From positions 3,066,501 through 3,130,500 of the forward strand of contig NZ_CAMTTE010000001.1 of NCBI RefSeq assembly GCF_947077775.1: a stretch of DNA of 64,000 nt. Reading direction: 5' to 3'. The position numbers and the translations under genes are program-made. The DNA is from Salinibacter pepae. GTDB lineage: Bacteria > Bacteroidota > Rhodothermia > Rhodothermales > Salinibacteraceae. The stretch's first letter is position 1. Every line of letters begins with the position of its first letter. This document shows, one piece after another, positions 28,548-37,255 of this stretch. The notes beneath the pieces were generated by a model, which saw nothing but the letters and a program-made list of their open reading frames with translations, was not told the origin of the DNA and made no database searches.

Positions 28548-29702
28548 TCAGTCGGTCGGCGGGGTGGGCAGCGACGAGCTGCCCTCGTACGGCGTGCCCG
28601 CCGCCGTGGTGCTATCGTACTGCTGGGCAATGCTGACCGGGGCCCCCGGGGACACGTCGTTCTGTCCCACAACGATGACCTCGTCGGTGGCGGAGAGGCC
28701 CGACTCTACGACGACGCGTCCCCCGCTGGAGGGGCCGAGCGCGAGGGTGCGTTTCCGGGCCACGTCCGTCGAGTCGGTTCGCTCCGCCACGTAGGCGTGC
28801 GTGCCGGACTCGTCCCGAACGACGGCCGAGCGGGGAATCGTGATGGCGCTGTCAATGACGGCGCGGGTGACACGGAGGTTGACGCCCATCTCGGGCTTCA
28901 GTGTGCCGCGCTCGTTCGACACGGTCGCCTCGATGCTGAAGGTGCGGCTCTCAGGGTCAATTGTGCGTCCCACGAACGTGACTTCGGCGGTGCGGACCCC
29001 CGCCCCGTAGCGCCGAAAGTCGAGCTGCACGGGCGTGCCCACCTGAATGTCGTTGGCGTAGCGCTCCGGAACGCCGGCGGTGACCTTGACCCGTCGGGTG
29101 TTCACCAGGCGCGCGATTCGAGTGCCCGGCGAGGCCTGCTCGCCCACCTCCGTAAACCGCTCCTCGATGCTGCCGGCAAAGGGCGCTCGTATCTGCGCGT
29201 TGTTGAGCCGGGTTTGGGCCTGGGAGAGCGCGGCCCGGGCCTGGTTGCGCTCCGAGCGCACCTGCTCAAACTCCAACGCGCTGATCACGGAGTCGCGGTA
29301 CAGCGGCTGCTGGCGCTGGAAGCGATCCCGGGCCAGGTCGTACTGGGCGCGTGCCTGCTCGACTGCCGCCTCGGCCTCTTCTGCGTCGATCTCGGCCACG
29401 ATCTCGTCCTCCTCCACGCGCGTGCCCAGGTCCCGAAGCATCGTCACGGGGCCGCTGGTCTGGGCCGAGAGCGTGGCGTCGTCGAGGGCCTCCACGCTGC
29501 CGGTCAGGCTAACGACATCGGTGAACGAGCTGGGGGACAGGACGAGGGTTTCCACCCGCGAGGCCTGGGGCGTGCGCCCCTGACCGGCCCCCTCCGAGGC
29601 GGCGCCGTTGGTACACGCAGTCGTTCCTGCCAAGAGGCTGAGGAGCAGTGCGGCCGCGACCGGGCGCGACCAGGAGAAGAAAGAAACCGTGGGCCAATGC
29701 AT
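28548..29702 (-). CDS. RND periplasmic adaptor (membrane fusion protein)
   Basis: 384-residue adaptor joining the RND pump to TolC. An N-terminal hydrophobic signal ends near TTAC, so it may be lipid-anchored, though the lipobox is not ideal. Then come the barrel-sandwich (lipoyl-like) halves (SGPVTMLRDLGTRVEEDEIVAEID), a helical hairpin (AEAAVEQARAQYDLARDRFQRQ and the following repeat) and the second lipoyl strand NAQIRAPFAGSIEERFTEVGE, then beta-barrel and membrane-proximal domains. ATG at 29702 was chosen over an in-frame start at 29750. It sits between the TolC gene and the permease on the same strand. Confidence 0.9.
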   Translation of the reverse strand: MHWPTVSFFSWSRPVAAALLLSLLAGTTACTNGAASEGAGQGRTPQASRVETLVLSPSSFTDVVSLTGSVEALDDATLSAQTSGPVTMLRDLGTRVEEDEIVAEIDAEEAEAAVEQARAQYDLARDRFQRQQPLYRDSVISALEFEQVRSERNQARAALSQAQTRLNNAQIRAPFAGSIEERFTEVGEQASPGTRIARLVNTRRVKVTAGVPERYANDIQVGTPVQLDFRRYGAGVRTAEVTFVGRTIDPESRTFSIEATVSNERGTLKPEMGVNLRVTRAVIDSAITIPRSAVVRDESGTHAYVAERTDSTDVARKRTLALGPSSGGRVVVESGLSATDEVIVVGQNDVSPGAPVSIAQQYDSTTAAGTPYEGSSSLPTPPTD

Positions 29703-29806
29703 CGCGAAGCGGGGAAACGTTGTCGGAAAGGGAGAAGGGCCGAAAGGCATGACGCGTAGACGGAGCCGTTCTGACGCGGACCGCCGGGGCGGGCGGAGAC
29801 GGCGCG

Positions 29807-31489
29807 TTATTCGAGACGGGCGGTCTCGAAGGAGGCGGCGTCCGGCACCCCGGCGGGCTGTCCGACGGCGGTCTCGAAGGCGCTCTTGGCGTTCAGGTAA
29901 TCCCGGACGGCCCGCAGGTAGTTGAGGCGGCTCTGGTCGAGCTGCCGCGAGGCCTCGCGCACCCGAAACGGGCTGGAGACGCCCTGCCCGAGTCGCTGCT
30001 GGGCGAAGCGGTAGTTGGTGCGGGCGGTCTCCAGGTTCGTGGACTGGGATTGAATCCGCTGGCGCGCCGCCTCCAGATTCCGCAGGGCGCGTTGCACCTG
30101 AATGCGGACGGACTGGCGGAGCTGAGACACCTGCAGCTCGGCGCGCTGCACCGCCACCTCCTGCTGTTGAATGCTCGACCGCCGCTGAAAGCCGTCGAAG
30201 AGGGTCCAGCTCAGCTCCAGGCCGACGCTGAGCGAGGGGTTCCAGTACGAGTCCGCAAAGACACCCCGTGTCCGCGTGTCGAACTCAAACGGGTCGGTCG
30301 GGTCCGAAATCACGGAGGTCCGGTCGCTCGGGACGCGCCCGGACATCGACAGGTTTGCCACCGCCGCGACGGTGGGAAAGTAGCGGGCCTGTTCCGTGTC
30401 CTTGCGCACCTCTTGCAGCTCGGCGTTGAGGCGGGCCCGCTCCAAATCTGACCGGTTTCGGAGGGCCCGATCTACGGCACTCTGGACCGAGACCTCCGCG
30501 TACTGGTCGCGCGGGCCGGCCTCTAAGTCGTCGGTGAGTTGGATTGCGGCGTCGGCGTCAATGCCCATGGTCTGCTTCAACCCATCGAGGGCCGAGGCGT
30601 AGTCGGAGCGGGCCTGCACCAGTTGCGTCTCGCGGTTGGCCCGCTCCACCTCTGCGCTCAGGCGCTCGGACTTCGGCACGGTGCCGGCCGAGACCTGCTG
30701 GGACACCTCCCGGAATGTCTCTTGCGCCCGCTGTAGGCCCTGCCGGGCCACGTCGATCTGCTCGCGGGCCAGCAGGGCGTCGTGGTAGGCCTGCCGCACC
30801 TCGTTGACGAGCACCCGCTTTTGCCGATCGAGGGCCGTCTGGTTGAGGTCCTTGAGCGTCTGGGCCCCCTGCACCGCCGCGATGGCCTGGCCGTTGTAGA
30901 GCGTCTGCCGGAGGCGGAGGGCCCCGTTGAACTGGTTGGCCACCCCAAATGGATTTCCTCCTCCACTGCCCGGCGTAATGCCGGCCTCTCGGCGCCCGGC
31001 CTGCTGGCGCCTCCGAAACTCCTCGATGGTGATGGGGGCGGTATTCGGGTCCCCATCCGTCCGGCGCTGTTCGTTGAACGTAACCCACTCCGACGCGCCG
31101 CCGCCGGAGAAGAGCCCTGTAACGTCGCTGCCCGCGAACGGGTTGGCGGTCCTGATATTGCGGGTGTAATTGCCGGTGGCGTCGAGCTGGGGGTACAACC
31201 GCCCCCACGCGCTCTGAATGCGGGCGTCGGCGTTGCGCACGTCGAGCTGCACGTCCCGCAGGGAATAGCTCTCCTCCAGGGCGACCTGAATTGCGTCGGT
31301 GACGGAGAGCGGGGTGCCCGACCGGCCACGCGCGGATGCCCGGTCCTGTGAGGGGGCTGGGCGGGCTGTGGTGTCCGAGGGGCGGATCGGCTCAATCGGC
31401 TGGGCCGGTGCGGCCGACGGTGCCAGAAGAACCGCGCAGGCGCACACCGCAAGCCCGACGGCCAAAAGCGAGGAATAGAAGGTACGCAT
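29807..31489 (-). CDS. TolC family outer-membrane efflux protein
   Basis: 560-residue outer-membrane channel of the efflux system. Signal peptide residues about 1-29 (ends APSAAPAQ), then two long coiled helical repeats of the OEP family: LSVTDAIQVALEESYSLRD, NQTALDRQKRVLVNEVRQAYHDALLAREQIDVARQGL, and the second copy SVQSAVDRALRNRSDLERARL and RIQSQSTNLETARTNYRFAQQRLGQGVSSPF. A Gly/Asn/Arg-rich insert at about 100-165 is larger than usual. ATG at 31489 places the signal properly; an in-frame upstream start (31555) would overlap tetR. It lies 37 bp after the regulator gene. Confidence 0.9.
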   Translation of the reverse strand: MRTFYSSLLAVGLAVCACAVLLAPSAAPAQPIEPIRPSDTTARPAPSQDRASARGRSGTPLSVTDAIQVALEESYSLRDVQLDVRNADARIQSAWGRLYPQLDATGNYTRNIRTANPFAGSDVTGLFSGGGASEWVTFNEQRRTDGDPNTAPITIEEFRRRQQAGRREAGITPGSGGGNPFGVANQFNGALRLRQTLYNGQAIAAVQGAQTLKDLNQTALDRQKRVLVNEVRQAYHDALLAREQIDVARQGLQRAQETFREVSQQVSAGTVPKSERLSAEVERANRETQLVQARSDYASALDGLKQTMGIDADAAIQLTDDLEAGPRDQYAEVSVQSAVDRALRNRSDLERARLNAELQEVRKDTEQARYFPTVAAVANLSMSGRVPSDRTSVISDPTDPFEFDTRTRGVFADSYWNPSLSVGLELSWTLFDGFQRRSSIQQQEVAVQRAELQVSQLRQSVRIQVQRALRNLEAARQRIQSQSTNLETARTNYRFAQQRLGQGVSSPFRVREASRQLDQSRLNYLRAVRDYLNAKSAFETAVGQPAGVPDAASFETARLE

Positions 31490-31526
31490 GAGAGGCGTCG
31501 TCACGTCGGAGGGAGGATCGAACACG

Positions 31527-32228
31527 TCACGCAGAGGCCGAGGAGGCATCCCCAACCGCCAGACCGTCGAACAGAATGGTCGTTAGGGCGTCGGCCGCCC
31601 GGTCGGGGTTGTCCAGGGGCCGAACCGCGCCGGCGGGGCCGTTGGTGGGGGCGTGGTTGCCTTCGAGAATGTGGTGCGTCCCCATGCTCCGAAGGCTCGT
31701 GAACAGGACGTTCGCCACCAGTGTGGGGGAGAGGCGTCGAATCTCCGCCTGGTCCATTGCCTCACGGAGCACAGGCACAAGAGTGCCCAGCACACGCTCC
31801 TGCTGCCTCTCGAAAAACTCGACGCGCTCGGTCTCGTCGCTGAACGCAATGGTGTGAATCTCCTTCACCAGGACGAGAAACAGGTCCTGCTGGTCGCGAA
31901 CCATCTCGAAGTAGCGCACCACGAACTCGTGGACCGTGTCCCGCAGCGGACGGGCGCCGGGGGACGCGTGGAAGACCGTCCGGATGAGCCCTTCCAGCTC
32001 CTGGGAGGCCTCGTCGAAAACGGCGAGAAAGAGCTCTTCCTTTCCCCCTTCGAAGTAGTTGTACAGCGTCCCCTTGCCGAACTCCGCCCGCTCCGCAATC
32101 TCGTCGAGCGTCGCGTCGGCGTATCCCTCCTCCGCGAAGACGGCCCGTGCGGCATCGAGCATGGCCTGTCGTCGTCGCCTGCGCTCACGCTCGCGACGGG
32201 ACAGAGACGGATCGGAGGAACTGGCCAT
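31527..32228 (-). CDS. TetR/AcrR family regulator of the efflux operon
   Basis: 233-residue dimeric repressor. The N-terminal HTH reads [38 protein letters not shown] (about 22-59, in the canonical TetR pattern), preceded by a very basic arm ([11 protein letters not shown]). The C-terminal ligand domain is helical. It is first in the operon regulator-tolC-adaptor-permease, all minus strand and closely spaced. A perfect split palindrome at 32266-32298, 38 bp before its start, is the likely operator, so it probably represses itself and the pump (inference). ATG at 32228. Confidence 0.92.
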   Translation of the reverse strand: MASSSDPSLSRRERERRRRRQAMLDAARAVFAEEGYADATLDEIAERAEFGKGTLYNYFEGGKEELFLAVFDEASQELEGLIRTVFHASPGARPLRDTVHEFVVRYFEMVRDQQDLFLVLVKEIHTIAFSDETERVEFFERQQERVLGTLVPVLREAMDQAEIRRLSPTLVANVLFTSLRSMGTHHILEGNHAPTNGPAGAVRPLDNPDRAADALTTILFDGLAVGDASSASA

Positions 32229-32265
32229 GAAGCGAAAGCGCCCGGATGGCTGAACGGTCAGAATA

Positions 32266-32298
32266 TGACTGCTGAGTCACTGAGTGACCATATAGTCA
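32266..32298. promoter_or_regulatory. Candidate TetR operator (double dyad)
   Basis: Symmetric about base 32282: TGACT (32266-32270), 5-bp spacer, GTCACT (32276-32281), G, AGTGAC (32283-32288), 5-bp spacer, AGTCA (32294-32298). Both inner and outer arms are perfect inverted repeats on the same axis, the form bound by TetR-family dimers. It lies 38 bp before the TetR-type gene. Confidence 0.75.
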
Positions 32299-32521
32299 CT
32301 TGTCGGGCGGTCCGTTCGCCGCGTTTGGGAAACGCGCCATGAAGATCGGACGGGGATCCTGCGAAGGAGCGACCGTGGTCGGGGCCGGCCGGTCGTTTCT
32401 GAAGGCGGGCGTCGTGGGGGGGGCTCCACTGGATGCCCCCGTATTGAACCCCCGGATCCAGATGGGGATGGCCTCCGTGGAGGCGAGGCCTGGGGCCGAG
32501 AGCGGTGCCCCGTGCCGCGCA

Positions 32522-33868
32522 CTAGCGCTCCACCGCGGCGCAGCCGAGTCCCTCCAGCGACTCGTTCAGGAGCGACAGGCTTTCGGTGGTGTCCACGCGG
32601 GCCTCAAGCCGGGTCAGCAGGTTGAGCAGGCCGACCAGGGCCTTGTTGAGAAAGATGAAGTGCGGAGACCCTGTGGCGGCGCGGAGGTGGGAGGCCTGCT
32701 CGAAGCAGTCCTGCAGGCGGTTCCGAAACGCCGGGTCGCCGAAGTTGAAGGACGACTGGCGGTAGGGCTCTACGATGAGCGAGCCGTACTCGTCGAAGAA
32801 GTGGCGCAGTTCCTCTTGGGTCTCTGCCGGGAGGCCGTCGTGGAGGATGTCGAGGGTGTACAGGAGGTCGGTGATCTGGTCCTCGTCGTCGGCCATGCGG
32901 GCCCGGAAGAGGCGCAGCATGTCGTCGCGGAACTGCTGGGGAAAGGTCTTCACGCAGCCGAAGTCGATGACCCCGAGCCGCCCGTCGTCGCGGAAGAGGA
33001 AGTTGCCGGGATGGGTGTCGGCGTGGAGAGTACGGGCATTGCCCGCCACCTGCTCGTGGAGAAAGTCCCACAGCAGCTGCCCAAATCGATCGCGCTCGCC
33101 TGGGCCCGGATCCGCATCGAGGAAGGCATCGAGGTGCCGGCCGTCCACGTGTGTCATCGTCAGGACCGTCTCGGCCGTCCGGTCGGGGACCGGGCGGGGG
33201 ACGACGAGTTTCTCCCCGTCGTACTGGTCCGCGAAGTGGTCGATGTTCTGCGCCTCGTTCAGGTAGTCTGTTTCCTCCTGGAGCCGGGCCTTCACCTCCT
33301 CAAAGTGGGCGTCCACCCCGTCGCCCTGAATCAGGCGCTCGAACAGCGTGCGGGCCACCGACAGGTCGGACTCGATGGTCTCCCGCACGTTCGGATACTG
33401 CACCTTCACCGCGACCGCCCGCCCGTCGTCCAGGCGTGCCCGGTGGACCTGGCCGAGCGAGGCGGCGGCCATTGCCTCCGGCTCGAAGTCGTCGAAGAGC
33501 AGTTCCGGAAAGCGCCCGAGCCCGTCCCGAATCCGCTTGCGCACCAGCGCTTTGTTCATCGGGGGCACGCTGTACTGTGCCTCCGCCATCACCTCCATGA
33601 ACTCGTCCGGCAGCAGCCCGGTGTCCATGCTCATCGACTGGGCGAGCTTGAGGGCCGTCCCGCGGAGGCGGGTAAACTCCTCGAAGAGATCGCGGGCGTT
33701 CTGTGCGTTGAGCTCTCGCTTCCGCGCTTCCGGATCGTCCGCGCCGGTGGCCCGGTCCATGAGGTACTGGGCGTAGTTCTTTCCCACCTTCAGTCCCGTC
33801 TTGGCGAAGAGGCCGCTCCGCTCCAGCTTGGAGGCGGGAAAGTCGTCGGAAGCGTCGTCTGAACTCAT
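32522..33868 (-). CDS. ABC1/AarF/UbiB family atypical kinase
   Basis: 448-residue protein-kinase-like ATPase of the UbiB/ABC1 family, associated with isoprenoid-quinone or lipid metabolism at the membrane. Family features seen: KxGQ-like region as RLRGTALKLAQSMSMD (about 62-77; the usual KLGQ reads KLAQ), the Ala-rich loop AAASLGQVHRARLDDGRAVAVKVQYP (about 123-148, in place of a Gly loop, with the catalytic Lys in VKVQ), HADTHPGNFLFRDD and GVIDFGCVK (metal-binding). The C-terminal membrane helices of UbiB are absent. ATG at 33868; the frame is open far upstream, but those codons translate intergenic repeats. Confidence 0.88.
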   Translation of the reverse strand: MSSDDASDDFPASKLERSGLFAKTGLKVGKNYAQYLMDRATGADDPEARKRELNAQNARDLFEEFTRLRGTALKLAQSMSMDTGLLPDEFMEVMAEAQYSVPPMNKALVRKRIRDGLGRFPELLFDDFEPEAMAAASLGQVHRARLDDGRAVAVKVQYPNVRETIESDLSVARTLFERLIQGDGVDAHFEEVKARLQEETDYLNEAQNIDHFADQYDGEKLVVPRPVPDRTAETVLTMTHVDGRHLDAFLDADPGPGERDRFGQLLWDFLHEQVAGNARTLHADTHPGNFLFRDDGRLGVIDFGCVKTFPQQFRDDMLRLFRARMADDEDQITDLLYTLDILHDGLPAETQEELRHFFDEYGSLIVEPYRQSSFNFGDPAFRNRLQDCFEQASHLRAATGSPHFIFLNKALVGLLNLLTRLEARVDTTESLSLLNESLEGLGCAAVER

Positions 33869-33925
33869 TGCAGAAGTGCCGTGTGGAGGAGTCCTACGCA
33901 AAATCGGTAAACGGCCCCACGGACC

Positions 33926-33990
33926 GAAGTATTGCGTATTGCGTGGTGCGTATCGGAGCAAGTACGCAATACGAACTACGCAATACGACC
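33926..33990 (-). repeat. Hairpin-forming intergenic repeat, copy A
   Basis: Plus-strand text carries ATTGCGTATTGCGT on the left and, on the right, TACGCAATACG (33963-33973) then TACGCAATACG (33977-33987) followed by ACC, forming an imperfect hairpin. The right arm matches copy B at 39986-40013 (ACGCAATACGAA, then GCAATACG and ACC). It is 58 bp upstream of the ABC1 kinase start. Confidence 0.75.
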
Positions 33991-34026
33991 CGCCGGATGG
34001 AGGCAACTCGTTCCGGAGGGGAGCAA

Positions 34027-34665
34027 TCATCCTCGGGAAAAGAACCGCCCCACCAGCGGCAGGCGCCCCAGTCCCAGCGAATCGTGCTGCACGATGTGCC
34101 AGGCAAGATTTAGGCCACTGGATACGCCGCGGAAGGTCACCAGTTCGGCGACGAACGCAACGAGCTTGTCGACGAGCGCCGTGGTGGCCTCCTGGTCCTC
34201 GGTTTCGTCCCGGATCCAGTGGCGGATGAGGGCGAACGTGACCTCGGTCAGCACCTCGTGCACCGGCCACAGGCCCGTGACGAGCTGGTTTGTGCCCGGC
34301 ACGAGGCCATCTTCCGTTAGGAGGCCGCGGAGGGCGCTCCGCACCCCGGTTCGGAACGAGGACTGGTAGCGGGCCCGGTCGTCGAAGGTGGCCTGGACGA
34401 ATGCGCGGTGCTCCCCGAGCGCGTCGAGCAGAATGTAGTAAAACGACGCCAGTCGCTCCTCGAAGGAGAAGTCCTCGTAGCCGGTCGTGGCCGCGGTGAG
34501 CATCCGGTACTGCTCCAGCGCAAGGTCGTAGAAGGCCGGGGGCAGTTCGTCGACCGTCTCGAAGTGGGCCTCGAACACGGCCCGTTCAACCTCGGCGTCA
34601 GCACAGACCGCCGGCACGGTCAGGGGCGCCTCCTGCGCTCCGCGGAGCCGGAGGGCCGCTTCCAC
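34027..34665 (-). CDS. TetR-like HTH protein, start uncertain
   Basis: About 212 residues. The N-terminal stretch EAALRLRGAQEAPLTVPAVC followed by ERAVFEAHFETVDELPPAFYDLA has the spacing of a TetR helix-turn-helix, and the rest is helical like a TetR ligand domain. GTG at 34665 is the only ordinary start codon near the front, but it cuts into the first helix; the frame stays open upstream to a TAA about 90 bp away (encoding IPDPDAFAEKKQL just before the GTG) with no ATG, GTG or TTG, so a rare start such as ATT, or an upstream sequence change, is possible. It lies upstream of the ABC1 kinase on the same strand, with a repeat between them. Function is not otherwise known. Confidence 0.65.
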   Translation of the reverse strand: MEAALRLRGAQEAPLTVPAVCADAEVERAVFEAHFETVDELPPAFYDLALEQYRMLTAATTGYEDFSFEERLASFYYILLDALGEHRAFVQATFDDRARYQSSFRTGVRSALRGLLTEDGLVPGTNQLVTGLWPVHEVLTEVTFALIRHWIRDETEDQEATTALVDKLVAFVAELVTFRGVSSGLNLAWHIVQHDSLGLGRLPLVGRFFSRG

Positions 34666-34845
34666 GAGCTGCTTTTTCTCGGCGAACGCGTCGGGGTCGG
34701 GAATGGGGCCACGAAAGAAAAGGAGGAGGGAACAGTGGGCACTCCCTTACGCACGATGCCGTGGGATTTTCCACGGGCCGCGGTGCCAGACGCCGAAGCA
34801 GGCCCCATCGGGCCGCGTCGCCTCCCAAACGCATCCATTCGCGCC

Positions 34846-36150
34846 CTATGCCGCAACGTCGTTCTCGGGCACCCCCGTGGCCGTCTCCGTGTCGGGGTGG
34901 CTGCTCCATTCGTACCACCCGCCGTCGTAGACCGAGACGTGGGGCCACCCCATCAGGTACGCGTTCATAAACGCCTCGCTGCCGCGCCAGCCCGTGCCGC
35001 AGTAGAAGGCGATCTGCTTGTCGGGCGTGATGCCCATCTCGGCCCACTTCCCGGCGATCTCCGAAAACTCCCGCGTCGTATAATCGAAATTGCGGTAGTT
35101 CTCCATGTGGTAGGCGTCGCTTCCACAGTTGCCGAACACCGCCCCCGGGATGCGGCCGGTCTTGTCGATGTAGTGGTAGCCGCTGCGCTCCCCAATGAAC
35201 TCGGCCCAGCTGCGCACGCTGACGAGGTCCCCGTCGTCGGCCTCCAGGAGATCCTCGGCCTCGTCGAGGGTGAGCATGTACTCCGGATGGGTCGGCACCT
35301 CGGCCCCGAAGTCATCCACCGGCGCCGGCTCCACGTCGTCGGTCGAAACGTCGTAGCCGGCGGACTCCCACGTGCTGATCCCGCCGTTGAGGATCTTGAC
35401 GTCCTCCACGCCGGCGTACAGCATCAACGCCGCACACCGCATCGCGCCCAGGTGACCCGCGCTCTGGGCGGGATCGTCCTGGTCGTACGTCGGGTAGGAG
35501 AAGCGCCCATACAGCACCACGGTGGTGTCGTGGCGAATGCCGTGGTCCTCGAGGGCCGACTTCAACTCCTCTGGGGAGCGCCGATTCCACGTCTCTGGCG
35601 ACTCCAGGGCATTCGTGTTGAGCGGGATGGCGCCGGGGATGTGCCCGTCCTCGTAGTCCTGGCGGTAGCCGAAGTGCGCGTGGCACAGGACATGATCGTC
35701 GCCCCGCATGCCAGGAGGCGTCTCGCCGGTGCGGAGGCGCTGTACCCACTCCGGATAGACGAGCTGTCGGTACCGCTCCATGCGCTGGAGGGGCCGGTCC
35801 GGGTCGGGCGCCCAGTCCTCCAAAAAGCCGTCGTAGACGCCGACCGCCTCGAAGCCGAGGCGCGAGAGCTTATCCGCCATTTCCGCCGCGGCATCGGCGG
35901 TGTAGCCGTACACCGTCACGGGGGCATTCTGCGACAGTCCCTTCTCGTCGAGCACCTCCACCCAGTCCATGTACTGCGTCCATTGCAGGGGCAGGCTCTT
36001 GGCGCCCGGTACGTGCCCGCTCCGGGACTCGTCTTGAAGGGGCCAGCCGTTATAGGCCGCGATGGGGCGAACGTCGAGAATCGTGTGGTCGGGGGCTTCC
36101 GCCTGCAGGGCGAATGCTTCGGTGGAGACGGTGTGGATCGTTTCTTCCAT
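34846..36150 (-). CDS. Sulfurtransferase with three rhodanese domains
   Basis: 434-residue cytosolic rhodanese-type protein (no signal at the chosen ATG, 36150). Three repeats: about 1-110 (HTILDVRPIAAYNGWP, SGHVPGAKSLPL), 125-265 (HFGYRQDYEDGHIPGAIPLN, KILNGGISTWESAGY) and 290-425 (LVSVRSWAEFIG, GRIPGAVFGNCGSD, VSVYDGGWYEWS). Only the third has the catalytic CxxxxR loop (FYCGTGWRGS); at the equivalent places domains 1 and 2 read YGYTAD and YGRFSY without Cys. It should transfer sulfane sulfur from thiosulfate or a thiol to an acceptor such as cyanide or thiols; the exact substrate is unknown. Confidence 0.87.
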   Translation of the reverse strand: MEETIHTVSTEAFALQAEAPDHTILDVRPIAAYNGWPLQDESRSGHVPGAKSLPLQWTQYMDWVEVLDEKGLSQNAPVTVYGYTADAAAEMADKLSRLGFEAVGVYDGFLEDWAPDPDRPLQRMERYRQLVYPEWVQRLRTGETPPGMRGDDHVLCHAHFGYRQDYEDGHIPGAIPLNTNALESPETWNRRSPEELKSALEDHGIRHDTTVVLYGRFSYPTYDQDDPAQSAGHLGAMRCAALMLYAGVEDVKILNGGISTWESAGYDVSTDDVEPAPVDDFGAEVPTHPEYMLTLDEAEDLLEADDGDLVSVRSWAEFIGERSGYHYIDKTGRIPGAVFGNCGSDAYHMENYRNFDYTTREFSEIAGKWAEMGITPDKQIAFYCGTGWRGSEAFMNAYLMGWPHVSVYDGGWYEWSSHPDTETATGVPENDVAA

Positions 36151-36635
36151 CAGTCCGGGGAGGGGGCATAACAGAAAAACGCTCGCCAACGAATTTGAGG
36201 GAGCAGGCGATAAGACGCAACTCTCGAAGGCCGCCGCTGGACAGTCGAATACAGAAAAACCCGCAACAACTTTGGCGGAGCGTCGGAGCAAGGCGGCGGG
36301 ACGTGGGCGAGCCCCGGCACAGACCCCGGTGGATCGACGGATGCCACGTGCGCCCGGCCCGGCGCCTCCGGCCCCCCGAGGGAAGAGGACGGCAAACCAG
36401 AGAATCGCGAGTGACAGCAGAAGCGGTGCCCGCCCGAGCCGGCTCGATCACCATCGCGTGCGCCTGGCCTCGAACGTTCGGGGGGGAGCGACCGCTCCCC
36501 GCGACAAGACGGCGCTGCCCGACGGGATTTGCTGTCCCCATCCGGTGTGGGGCCGAGTCTACAGGAGGAAAGGCCGCGGTGATAGAAAAGGCACTGTCGG
36601 GGGGGCAGACGAGCAGCCGCCCGTGCACGTGGAGC
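36151..36635. other. 485-bp region without a recognised gene
   Basis: Between the rhodanese gene and the CoA-binding gene, both on the minus strand. Long open frames exist on both strands (for example a minus-strand frame over 36050-36628) but they show biased, Arg/Pro/Ser-rich composition typical of shadow translation and match no family. An inverted GGGGAGC-GACC-GCTCCCC lies near 36484-36500. No riboswitch consensus was recognised. Confidence 0.5.
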
Positions 36636-37067
36636 TCACGCGAGAAGCCGGTCGTACTCGATTTTGATGCACCGGTTGCGCACGTAGAGCAGCCCCGCCG
36701 CTTCGGCCTGGGCCTTTGCCTCCGTGGTCGACACCCCGAGCTGCGTCCAGATCACCGGGTGCTCGTCCGTCTGCTCGACGCGCTCAATTGCCGACCGGAC
36801 CATGTCCGCCGTGTGCTCTGGGGCGCGGAAGATGTCGACGATGTCGAGGTTCACCGCCGCCGGGAGGCTCGGCAGGTCCGGGTAGCACGGTTCGCCGAGC
36901 ACCTCGTCGTAGTTCGGGTTGACCGGCACGATGCGGTAGCCGCGGTCCTGCAGGTACCGGGCAATCTTGTGGCTCGTGCGCGTCGGGGTGGCCGAGCAGC
37001 CAACCACCGCAATCGTGTCGGCCGTGTCGAGCACAGTGAGCAGGTCCGGGGACGGATTGCCGGGCAT
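36636..37067 (-). CDS. CoA-binding domain protein, YccU-like
   Basis: 143-residue stand-alone CoA-binding Rossmann protein. TIAVVGCSATPTRTSHKIARYL (residues about 18-39) is the nucleotide-binding start; YRIVPVNPNYDEVLGEPCYPDL and VDIFRAPEHTADMV follow the YccU family pattern, as does the ending VYVRNRCIKIEYDRLL-type motif (here LYVRNRCIKIEYDRL). It lacks the ligase domains of succinyl-CoA synthetase. Role unknown. ATG at 37067. Confidence 0.88.
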   Translation of the reverse strand: MPGNPSPDLLTVLDTADTIAVVGCSATPTRTSHKIARYLQDRGYRIVPVNPNYDEVLGEPCYPDLPSLPAAVNLDIVDIFRAPEHTADMVRSAIERVEQTDEHPVIWTQLGVSTTEAKAQAEAAGLLYVRNRCIKIEYDRLLA

Positions 37068-37255
37068 AGAACGATTGAATTCGTGCGTGGGCAGTGGAGA
37101 GGCGGAGAGGCGGTGCTTACCCTATGCCTTACTGCAGGATCCTCTTCTCCCCTCCGTCCCGTACAATTCGGTGTTCGTTACGGCCTTGTGCCGAGTGCGA
37201 ACCGGGGAGCGTTCTCGGCGCCACAGTCCACTAGATCGTCCAACCGCCGCCCGTC

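Noticed and set aside
32300-33862. 520-codon plus-strand frame over the ABC1 kinase
   Set aside because: Exact antisense shadow of the recognised kinase, with no start context.
36550-36600. GAGGAAAGGCCGCGG and ATAGAAAAGG resembling RNase P RNA pieces
   Set aside because: Order, spacing and the other conserved regions of RNase P RNA are missing.
36050-36628. 192-codon minus-strand frame before the rhodanese gene
   Set aside because: Low-complexity Arg/Pro/Ser composition and overlap with the rhodanese start; no homology suggested.
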